Source: Gemmatimonadaceae bacterium
Lineage (GTDB): Bacteria; Gemmatimonadota; Gemmatimonadetes; Gemmatimonadales; Gemmatimonadaceae
NCBI GenBank assembly: GCA_040882285.1
Contig: JBBEBQ010000007.1
Location: forward strand, 86,533-150,532
Length of the DNA stretch: 64,000 bases
Reading direction: 5' to 3'
Every line of letters begins with the position of its first letter. Position 1 is the stretch's first letter. Position numbers and translations under genes: made by a program. The notes beneath the pieces are model-generated. The model did not search any database and was not told where the DNA came from. It saw only the letters and a list, made by a program, of their open reading frames with translations. Below are positions 24,979-32,019 of this stretch, piece by piece.

Positions 24979-25920
24979 ATGCCGCCTGCCGAGCTCGGGG
25001 ACGCCGCCGTGAGTCAACCGCTGTACCAGATTCTGGGACGACACAGGTCGGAGGCCCTGCCCGAGCGGAAGCCGTCCTGGCTGAAGGTCCGCGCGCCGGG
25101 TGGAGGCAATTACCTGAAGCTCCGGCAGATGATGCGGGAGCTCGACCTGCACAGCGTCTGCGAGGAAGCCCACTGTCCGAACGTGGGCGAGTGCTGGGAG
25201 CACGGCGCCGCCACGTTCATGATCCTGGGCGACACGTGCACGCGAAACTGCGCGTACTGCGCGGTGAAGCACGGCCGGCCGCCCACGTACGACGTCGCCG
25301 AGCCGGCGCGCGTGGCGGAAGCGATCGCGCGAATGGGGCTGCGGCATGCCGTCATCACCTCGGTCGACCGGGACGACCTCCCCGATTTCGGCGCGTACAT
25401 CTTCGCGGAGACGATTCGCCAGATCCACGACCGGCTCCCCGGCTGCTCGGTCGAGGTGCTCGTGCCCGATTTCCAGGGGAGCGAGCCGAGCGTCCGCATG
25501 GTGCTCGAGGCCGGTCCTGATATCTACAATCACAATACGGAGACGGTGCCGCGCCTGTACAAGCGCTGCCGGCCCGGTGGCCGCTACGAGCGCGTGCTCA
25601 GGATCTTCCGCATGGCCAGGCGGATCGCGCCGCACATCCCCACCAAGACCGGAATCATTCTTGGCATGGGCGAGACGATCGAGGAAGTGAAGCAGACGAT
25701 GGCCGACCTGCGTGAGGTGGACGTGGACATCCTCACGCTCGGCCAGTATCTGCGTCCGTCGGATTCGCACATCCCGCTTGACCGGTACGTGAAGCCCGAG
25801 GAGTTCCGCGAGCTGTACGTGGCTGGCATGGCGATGGGCTTCCGCCACGTGGAATCGGGTCCGCTCGTGCGCTCCAGCTACCACGCGTGGGAGCAGGTGC
25901 AGTCGGCGGGAGTGGCATGA
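24979..25920 (+). CDS. lipA: Lipoyl synthase
   Basis: 313 codons, ATG 17 bp after thiO. Radical-SAM enzyme inserting two sulfurs into octanoyl-protein. Auxiliary cluster motif CEEAHCPNVGEC (CX4CX5C), radical-SAM motif CTRNCAYC (CX3CX2C), LKVRAPGGGNYLKLR near the N-terminus and a C-terminal GPLVRSSYHA whose serines include the third-cluster ligand. All essential residues are present. Works with lipB (31221) and supplies the pyruvate dehydrogenase E2 and the glycine cleavage system. Confidence 0.97.
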   Translation: MPPAELGDAAVSQPLYQILGRHRSEALPERKPSWLKVRAPGGGNYLKLRQMMRELDLHSVCEEAHCPNVGECWEHGAATFMILGDTCTRNCAYCAVKHGRPPTYDVAEPARVAEAIARMGLRHAVITSVDRDDLPDFGAYIFAETIRQIHDRLPGCSVEVLVPDFQGSEPSVRMVLEAGPDIYNHNTETVPRLYKRCRPGGRYERVLRIFRMARRIAPHIPTKTGIILGMGETIEEVKQTMADLREVDVDILTLGQYLRPSDSHIPLDRYVKPEEFRELYVAGMAMGFRHVESGPLVRSSYHAWEQVQSAGVA

Positions 25921-25925
25921 GGGAG

Positions 25926-26020
25926 CTATTGGCTATTGGCTGTTGGCTATTAGCCAAAAGCCCCGCGTTCCTGCTTTTCCCAGCCCCAAGCCAAGAGCCA
26001 ATAGCCAACAGCCAAGAGCT
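25926..26020. repeat. Heptamer element, family 1, inverted arms
   Basis: Left arm 25926-25955 (CTATTGGCTATTGGCTGTTG...), ~30 bp centre, right arm 25986-26020 (CCAAGCCAAGAGCCAATAGC...). Fills the lipA-pdhA gap and ends 7 bp before the pdhA ATG. Confidence 0.9.
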
Positions 26021-26027
26021 TTATTGA

Positions 26028-27026
26028 ATGGCCAAGAAGCCGACTAAATCGCCGGGCTCCAAGAGCGACGCTGAGCTGAACCGCGCGTTCCTCCGCTCCA
26101 TGCTGCTGCAGCGGCGGTTCGAGGAGCGGTCCGCCGAGGCGTACGCGCTCGGCAAGATCGGCGGCTTCTGCCATCTGTACATCGGGCAGGAGGCGATCAG
26201 CACGGGCGCGCTCTCGGTGCTGCGGCCGGACGACTACGTAGTGACGGCATACCGGGACCACGGCCAGGCGCTCGCGCGCGGGATGACTCCGCGCGCGGTG
26301 ATGGCGGAGCTGTTCGGCCGGCGCGACGGCTGCAGCGGCGGCAAGGGCGGCTCCATGCACCTGTTCGACGCCAAGCTCAACTTCCTCGGCGGCCACGGCA
26401 TCGTAGGCAGCCACATTCCGCTCGCCACCGGCGTCGCGTTCGCGATCAAGTACCGCGGCGGCGACCAGGTGTGCCTGTGCTTCTTCGGCGAGGCAGCGGT
26501 GAACATCGGCGCGTTTCACGAGGCGCTGAACATGGCGGGCCTGTGGAAGGTGCCGGCAGTGTTCATCATAGAGAACAACCGGTACGGAATGGGGACGGCG
26601 GTATCGCGCGCCATGGCGAACGAGGACGTGAACGCGCGCGCGGCGACGTACAACATCCCCGCCGAGTCGGTGGACGCGCAGGACGTGTTCGCCGTGCGCG
26701 ACGCAGTGACGCGGGCGGTCGATCTCGCGCGCGCCGAGAAAACTCCGACGCTGCTCGAGATGCGCACGTACCGGTTCATGGGTCATTCCATGTCCGACGC
26801 CGTGAGCGGCACGTACCGGACGAAGGCGGAGCTCGAGCAGGAGATGCGCCGCGATCCGATCATCCTGCTGCACAACCACATGACGGAAGCGGGCGAGATC
26901 GACGATGCCGCCTACGCCAAGCTGGACGAGGAAATCAAGGCCGAGGTGCAGGACGCGTGGGACTTCGCGGACGCGAGCCCGGAGCCGGAGCTGGAGGAGC
27001 TGTACGCACACGTCGTAGTTGATTGA
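26028..27026 (+). CDS. pdhA: Pyruvate dehydrogenase E1 component, alpha subunit
   Basis: 332 codons, ATG. Thiamine-diphosphate-dependent decarboxylase half with YIGQEAISTGALSVL, TAYRDHGQALARG, GGKGGSMHLF and GHGIVGSHIPLATGVAFA. The metal/ThDP motif reads FGEAAVNIGAFHEALNMAGL ... IIENNRYGMGT; most family members have GDG where this has GEA, so the metal ligand would be Glu. The phosphorylation-loop-like HSMSD is present. Forms the alpha2beta2 E1 with pdhB. No Shine-Dalgarno sequence is visible because the heptamer arm occupies the leader. Confidence 0.95.
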   Translation: MAKKPTKSPGSKSDAELNRAFLRSMLLQRRFEERSAEAYALGKIGGFCHLYIGQEAISTGALSVLRPDDYVVTAYRDHGQALARGMTPRAVMAELFGRRDGCSGGKGGSMHLFDAKLNFLGGHGIVGSHIPLATGVAFAIKYRGGDQVCLCFFGEAAVNIGAFHEALNMAGLWKVPAVFIIENNRYGMGTAVSRAMANEDVNARAATYNIPAESVDAQDVFAVRDAVTRAVDLARAEKTPTLLEMRTYRFMGHSMSDAVSGTYRTKAELEQEMRRDPIILLHNHMTEAGEIDDAAYAKLDEEIKAEVQDAWDFADASPEPELEELYAHVVVD

Positions 27027-27030
27027 AGCT

Positions 27031-27130
27031 GGTGACTAGTGACTTGTGACTAGTGACTAGAAACGGCCGATATCCGACAACTTCCAGTGTTTTTGCAGTT
27101 ACAAGTCACTAGTCACTAGTCACTAGTCAC
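27031..27130. repeat. Heptamer element, family 2 (TGACTAG), inverted arms
   Basis: Left arm 27031-27060 (GGTGACTAGTGACTTGTGAC...), centre ~41 bp, right arm 27102-27130. The left arm is identical over 30 bp to that of the element at 31111. Right arm ends 3 bp before the pdhB ATG. Confidence 0.92.
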
Positions 27131-27133
27131 ACT

Positions 27134-28117
27134 ATGTCGATTGTTACGTACCGTGATGCCTTGAACCAAGCCCTCCGTGAGGAGATACAGCGCGACGACC
27201 GCGTCTTCCTGATGGGCGAGGAAGTCGGGGAGTACAACGGCGCGTACAAGGTGTCGCGCGGCCTGCTGGACCAGTTCGGCCCGATGCGCGTGGTGGACAC
27301 GCCGATCGCGGAGCTGGGCTTCGCCGGCATCGGCGTCGGCGCGGCGATGGTCGGGCTGCGTCCGATCATCGAGTTCATGACCTGGAACTTCGCGCTGCTC
27401 GCTCTGGACCAGGTGGTGAACTCAGCGGCCAAGATGCTGTACATGTCCAACGGCCAGTTCCCCATGCCGATGGTATTCCGCGGCCCGAACGGCGCGGCAC
27501 TGCAGCTTTCCGCGCAGCATTCGCAGGCGTGGGAGAGCTGGCTCGCCCACATTCCCGGGCTAAAGGTCGTCACGCCGGCGACGCCGTACGACGCGAAAGG
27601 GCTGCTGAAGAGCGCGATCCGGGACGAGAACCCGGTGGTCTTCCTGGAAGGCGAGATGCTGTACAACACCAAGGGCGATGTCCCCGAGGGCGAGGAGATC
27701 CTCATCCCCCTTGGCAAAGCCGAGCGCAAGCGCGAGGGCGAGCACTGCTCGATCATCGCGCACGGCAAGACGGTGCTCATCGCGATCCAGGTCGCGGACG
27801 CGCTCGCGAAGGAGGGGATCAGCATCGACGTCATCGACCTGCGCACGGTGCGCCCGATGGACGTCGAGGCGATCGCCGAATCGGTGAAGAAGACGAACAG
27901 GGCGGTCGTCGTCGAGGAAGGCTGGGAGCTGTGCGGCGTCGGCGCCCAGGTCGTGGATTACATCCAGCGCGAGTGCTTCGATTTTCTCGACGCGCCGGTG
28001 CTGCGCGTGCACCAGGCCGACGTGCCGATGCCGTACGCCAAGAATCTGGAGCGCGCGGCCAAGCCCGACGCGCAGAAGCTGACCGCCGCCGTGCGCAAAG
28101 TCCTGTACCTCGAGTGA
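27134..28117 (+). CDS. pdhB: Pyruvate dehydrogenase E1 component, beta subunit
   Basis: 327 codons, ATG. Transketolase-type pyrimidine-binding domain: FLMGEEVGEYNGAYKVSRGL, DTPIAELGFAGIGVGAAM, EFMTWNFALLALDQVVNSAA, and the C-terminal domain with VIDLRTVRPMD and VVVEEGWELCGVGAQV. Length normal. Partner of pdhA. The start codon has only CACT between it and the heptamer arm, with no recognisable ribosome-binding site. Confidence 0.97.
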   Translation: MSIVTYRDALNQALREEIQRDDRVFLMGEEVGEYNGAYKVSRGLLDQFGPMRVVDTPIAELGFAGIGVGAAMVGLRPIIEFMTWNFALLALDQVVNSAAKMLYMSNGQFPMPMVFRGPNGAALQLSAQHSQAWESWLAHIPGLKVVTPATPYDAKGLLKSAIRDENPVVFLEGEMLYNTKGDVPEGEEILIPLGKAERKREGEHCSIIAHGKTVLIAIQVADALAKEGISIDVIDLRTVRPMDVEAIAESVKKTNRAVVVEEGWELCGVGAQVVDYIQRECFDFLDAPVLRVHQADVPMPYAKNLERAAKPDAQKLTAAVRKVLYLE

Positions 28118-28123
28118 TCGCCA

Positions 28124-29605
28124 ATGGCCACTAAAGTCGTGATGGAGGCGCTCTCGCCGACGATGGAAGAGGGCCGCCTCGTCAAATGGACGAAGAACGA
28201 AGGTGACGCCGTCAAGTCCGGCGAGATCCTCGCGGAGGTCGAGACCGACAAGGCCGTGATGGAGCTGGTCGCGCGCGGCGACGGCGTGCTGCGCAAGCGG
28301 CTGATCAACGAGGGCGACACGGCGCCGGTCGGGCAGCTGATCGCGATCGTGGCCGCGGCCGACGAGAACATCGACGAGCTGGCGGCCGGCGCGCCCGCGG
28401 CCGCGGAAGCCCCGCCCAAAGCGGAAGGTGCGCAGCCAGCGGCAGCCGCTCCCGATGAAAAGGTGGCGCCCGCGGAGGAAGGCGCGCCGGCCAGATCCCC
28501 CGCCGACACAGACAAAGCGCCGCCCGCGGAGGGGGACGTACCGTCCAAGCCCCCCGCGGACCGCGTAGCCGACGGCCGAACCTCCGTTCCGGAAGATCCC
28601 TCGCATTCCCAGGGCGAGGCATCGATGCCGCCGCAGGAACGCGACCGCCGAGGCGCCCAGCGATTCGCAACCGACGCGCGCGGGGCGGCGGCGGGCAGCG
28701 GCCGGGCCGAGTCGGGCGATCGCGTGCGCTCCTCCCCGCTCGCGCGCAAGCTCGCTTCCGACCGCGGGGTCGAGCTGGGCAGCGTACAGGGATCCGGTCC
28801 GGGCGGCCGCATCGTCAAGCGCGACATCGAGCAGGCCGCGGCTCAGCCTCAGCGCGGCGCCGCCGCGCCGGGCGCGCAGCGCGCCGCGGTGCCGGTGGCC
28901 GAGCGAAAGATCTCCACCGAGGGTGACTACCAGGACATCCCGCTCACGCAGATCCGGAAGATTATCGCGCGCCGGCTGGCCGAGTCGATCGGCCCCGTGC
29001 CGACATTCTATCTCACCTCGGAGCTCGACGTCGAGCGCGTCGCGGAGATGCGCGAGGCGATGATCGAGCTCGGTGATCAGTACAAGGTGTCGTTCAACGA
29101 CATCGTGCTGAAGGCCGTGGCGACCGCGCTGCAGCAGCACCCGGAGGTGAACGCGCACTGGCTCGGCGACAAGATGCGCTACTTCAACCGCGTGCACGTC
29201 GGGATGGCGGTCGCCGTCGACGACGGACTCATAACGCCGGTGATCTTCGACGCCGACACAAAGGGTCTCGCCGACATCTCGCGCGAGGCGCGCGAGCTGG
29301 CCAAGCGAGCCCGTGACCGAAAGTTGAAGCCCGAGGAGTACACGGGCGCGACGTTCTCCGTATCGAACCTCGGGATGTTCGGGATCGACCACTTCACCGC
29401 GATAATCAATCCGCCCGAAGCAGGGATCCTCGCGGTCGGCGGCGTGGAGGAGCGCGTCGTCGCGGTCGACGGCGCGCCCGCCATCCGCAAGCGAATGAAC
29501 GTGACCATGAGCTGCGATCACCGCGTCATCGACGGCGCCACGGGCGCGAAGTTCCTCCAGACGCTGCGGCGTCTCATCGAGAATCCGCTCATGCTCGTCT
29601 ACTAA
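28124..29605 (+). CDS. pdhC: Pyruvate dehydrogenase E2, dihydrolipoyllysine acetyltransferase
   Basis: 493 codons, ATG six bases after pdhB. One N-terminal lipoyl domain with the modified lysine in VETDKAVMELVA (~residue 44), a ~95-residue Ala/Pro/charged linker, an E1/E3-binding domain (VRSSPLARKLASDRGVELGS ... GPGGRIVKRDI), a second linker, and the catalytic domain ending MSCDHRVIDGATGAKFL with the active-site His and Asp. Core of the complex and the acceptor for lipoate made by lipA/lipB. Confidence 0.96.
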   Translation: MATKVVMEALSPTMEEGRLVKWTKNEGDAVKSGEILAEVETDKAVMELVARGDGVLRKRLINEGDTAPVGQLIAIVAAADENIDELAAGAPAAAEAPPKAEGAQPAAAAPDEKVAPAEEGAPARSPADTDKAPPAEGDVPSKPPADRVADGRTSVPEDPSHSQGEASMPPQERDRRGAQRFATDARGAAAGSGRAESGDRVRSSPLARKLASDRGVELGSVQGSGPGGRIVKRDIEQAAAQPQRGAAAPGAQRAAVPVAERKISTEGDYQDIPLTQIRKIIARRLAESIGPVPTFYLTSELDVERVAEMREAMIELGDQYKVSFNDIVLKAVATALQQHPEVNAHWLGDKMRYFNRVHVGMAVAVDDGLITPVIFDADTKGLADISREARELAKRARDRKLKPEEYTGATFSVSNLGMFGIDHFTAIINPPEAGILAVGGVEERVVAVDGAPAIRKRMNVTMSCDHRVIDGATGAKFLQTLRRLIENPLMLVY

Positions 29606-29621
29606 TGCGCCACTCAACCTT

Positions 29622-29702
29622 GCTATTGGCTATTGGCTGTTGGCTCTTGGCCACAGACCTGCAGGGCAGTAGCCAACAGCCAACAGCCAACAGCCAATAG
29701 CC
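29622..29702. repeat. Heptamer element, family 1, inverted arms
   Basis: Left arm 29622-29652 (CTATTGGCTATTGGCTGTTG...), ~17 bp centre, right arm 29670-29702 (AGCCAACAGCCAACAGCCAA...). The right arm touches the ATG of lpd with no spacer. Confidence 0.92.
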
Positions 29703-31106
29703 ATGCCTTCCTTTGACGTGATCTTCATCGGCGGCGGACCGGCAGGATATGTCGGCGCCATTCGCAGCGCGCAGCTCGGCCTGTCAGTCGCGGTCGTCGA
29801 GCGCGACGGACTCGGCGGCACCTGCGTGCTATGGGGATGCATCCCCGCCAAGGCGCTGCTCGAGGCGGCGTCCATCGCCAACCGGGTGAAGCACGCGTCC
29901 GAGTTCGGGGTGAATGTCGGCGAGGTCAAGCTCGACTACTCGGTCGCGATGAAACGCTCGCGCGCGGTTAGCACGCAGAACTCGAAGGGCGTCGAGTTCC
30001 TCTTCAAGAAGAACAAGATCACGCACATCAAGGGCACGGCAAAGCTCGCTGGCAAGAACGCGGTGTCGGTCAAGACCGCGGACGGGAAAGACGAGAAGCA
30101 CGACGCGAAAAAGGCGATAGTGATCTCCACCGGCTCGCGGGTGAAGGGGCTGCCGCAGGCCGGCCTCGAGCTCAACAAGACGACCGTCATCTCCTCCGAC
30201 GAGGCGCTGACGCTCGAGCAGGCGCCGAAGACGATGGCGATAGTCGGAGCCGGCGCCGTCGGCTGCGAGTTCGCGGACGTGTTCAACGCCTTCGGCACGG
30301 CGGTGACGCTGATCGACATCGCGCCCGTCATTCTCCCGCTCGAGGATGCCGACTGCTCGGCCGAGCTGACGAGAGCGTTCAAGAAGCGGAAGATCGACGT
30401 GATCACCGGCGCGAAGATCTCGAACGTGAAGGTCGGTAAGAGCTCGGTGAAGCTGACCGTCGAGGCGGGCGGGAAGAAGAACGACCTGGAAGTCGAGAAG
30501 GTCCTCGTCGCCGCCGGACGCGCGCCGAACATTGACGACATCGGCCTCAAGGAGGCGGGGGTCAAGATCAACGACCGCGGCTTCGTCGAGATCAACGAGC
30601 GGATGGAGACGAGCGCGAAGGGCATCTGCGCGATCGGCGACGTGGCCGGCCCGCCGATGCTGGCGCACAAGGGATCGCGCGAGGGCTTGGTGCTGGCGGA
30701 GATCCTGGCGGGCCACGCGACGCACGGGGTCAACTACTCGAACATCCCGAACGCCACTTACTGTCATCCCGAGGTCGCGTCCATCGGGCTGACCGAGCAG
30801 CAGTGCAAGGAGCAGAAGCTCGAGTACAAGGTCGGCAAGTTTCCCTTCTCCGCCAACGGCCGGGCGCGCACGTCCGGCGAGACCGAGGGCTTCGTGAAGA
30901 TCATCCGCGACGCGAAGTACGGCGAGATCCTCGGCGCGCACATCGTCGGCGCGCACGCGACCGAGCTGATCCACGAGCTGGCCGTGGCGCGGGAGAACGA
31001 GTTCACGGTAGAGGAGATTGACCTCGCGGTTCATGCTCATCCCACTTTGGCCGAGGCTGTTGCTGAAGCGGCGCTCGACTCGCTTGGACGATTGATTCAC
31101 GCATGA
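29703..31106 (+). CDS. lpd: Dihydrolipoamide dehydrogenase (E3)
   Basis: 467 codons, ATG directly abutting the heptamer arm. FAD motif FIGGGPAGYVGAIRSAQLG, redox-active disulfide GGTCVLWGCIPAK (CX4C), NAD motif AIVGAGAVGCEFADVF, FAD-binding GICAIGDVAGPPMLAH and the C-terminal His-Glu pair in VHAHPTLAEAVAEA. Re-oxidises the dihydrolipoyl arm of E2 and of the glycine-cleavage H protein. Lysine-rich central domain (~residues 95-150) unlike the arginine bias of its neighbours. Confidence 0.97.
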   Translation: MPSFDVIFIGGGPAGYVGAIRSAQLGLSVAVVERDGLGGTCVLWGCIPAKALLEAASIANRVKHASEFGVNVGEVKLDYSVAMKRSRAVSTQNSKGVEFLFKKNKITHIKGTAKLAGKNAVSVKTADGKDEKHDAKKAIVISTGSRVKGLPQAGLELNKTTVISSDEALTLEQAPKTMAIVGAGAVGCEFADVFNAFGTAVTLIDIAPVILPLEDADCSAELTRAFKKRKIDVITGAKISNVKVGKSSVKLTVEAGGKKNDLEVEKVLVAAGRAPNIDDIGLKEAGVKINDRGFVEINERMETSAKGICAIGDVAGPPMLAHKGSREGLVLAEILAGHATHGVNYSNIPNATYCHPEVASIGLTEQQCKEQKLEYKVGKFPFSANGRARTSGETEGFVKIIRDAKYGEILGAHIVGAHATELIHELAVARENEFTVEEIDLAVHAHPTLAEAVAEAALDSLGRLIHA

Positions 31107-31110
31107 GATT

Positions 31111-31216
31111 GGTGACTAGTGACTTGTGACTAGTGACTAGTGGAAGCGGAACTGCGGGAACGGCTCGGCATGGGGCAGTTGCCGTTACTAGTCACTAGTC
31201 ACTAGTCACCAGTCAC
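31111..31216. repeat. Heptamer element, family 2, inverted arms
   Basis: Left arm 31111-31141 (identical over 30 bp to that at 27031), centre ~45 bp of unrelated sequence, right arm 31187-31216. Ends 4 bp before the lipB ATG. Confidence 0.92.
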
Positions 31217-31220
31217 CTGC

Positions 31221-31895
31221 ATGCCCGAGCTCTGGGTCGCCGACCTCCACACCATGCCCTACGGCGAAGCGCTGGAGCTGCAGCGCGCCGTGGCCGCCGA
31301 CCGCATCTCGGGGAAGATCCCCGAAGACGTGCTGCTGCTCATGGAGCATCCGCCCGTCGTCACCCTGGGGAGATCGAGCAAGGACGCGCACCTGACGGCG
31401 TCGCCCGAGCTGCTGAGGCTGCGCGGCGTCGAGCTGTTCGAGGTGGAGCGCGGCGGCGACGTGACGTTTCACGGCCCCGGTCAGTTGGTCGGCTACCCGA
31501 TCATCGACCTCAAGCGGCACAAGCAGGACCTGCACTGGTACCTGCGGACGATCGAGCAGTCACTCATCGACACGCTGGAAATGCTCGGGATCGCCGCCGG
31601 ACGGAACAGCGGCTACACCGGCGTGTGGACCGGCGGGAAGAAGATCGCGTCCATAGGCGTGCACGCGCGCGACTGGGTGACCTGGCACGGGTTCGCGCTC
31701 AACGTGACCACCGACCTCTCTTACTTCGACCTGATCGTCCCCTGCGGCATCCAGGACGTGACGATGACCTCGATCGCGCGCGAGCTGCCCTCCGGCGGGG
31801 TGGCCTTCGAGCGCGTCGCGCGGACAGCCACCAACGCGCTCGCCAGGCTCTTCGACCTCACCCCGGTGACGGTGCCGCTGGATCAGTTGCGCTGA
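31221..31895 (+). CDS. lipB: Lipoyl(octanoyl) transferase
   Basis: 224 codons, ATG. Transfers octanoate from acyl carrier protein to lipoyl domains. Landmarks: LMEHPPVVTLGRSSKDAHL, VERGGDVTFHGPGQLVGYPI (substrate pocket), GRNSGYTGVWTGGKKIASIGVH with the catalytic lysine, and VPCGIQDVTMTSI with the catalytic cysteine. Closes the lipoate/PDH cluster. Its last 13 bp overlap, on the opposite strand, a CHRD-domain relic. Confidence 0.96.
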   Translation: MPELWVADLHTMPYGEALELQRAVAADRISGKIPEDVLLLMEHPPVVTLGRSSKDAHLTASPELLRLRGVELFEVERGGDVTFHGPGQLVGYPIIDLKRHKQDLHWYLRTIEQSLIDTLEMLGIAAGRNSGYTGVWTGGKKIASIGVHARDWVTWHGFALNVTTDLSYFDLIVPCGIQDVTMTSIARELPSGGVAFERVARTATNALARLFDLTPVTVPLDQLR

Positions 31896-32005
31896 ATCTG
31901 CCCGCGGATCTCCCCGCCGGGATTCGCGCTGGTGTGCACGTTCACGTACGCGGTGCCGTTCCGCATCCGGGTGAGCAGCGAATCGAGGCTGAACGGGGTG
32001 CAGCC
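31883..32005 (-). pseudogene. CHRD-domain C-terminal remnant
   Basis: On the minus strand ~40 codons followed by a stop encode FSLDSLLTRMRNGTAYVNVH and then TSANPGGEIRGQIQRN. Y-V-N-V-H-T-x-x-N-P-x-G-E-I-R-G-Q is the hallmark end of CHRD domains (chordin-like, often in secreted or lipoproteins). No signal peptide or N-terminal part exists: upstream the frame runs into the antisense of the helicase gene. A truncated relic whose 5' part was lost when the current neighbours became adjacent. Confidence 0.7.
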
Positions 32006-32019
32006 GTATATTTGGAGCA

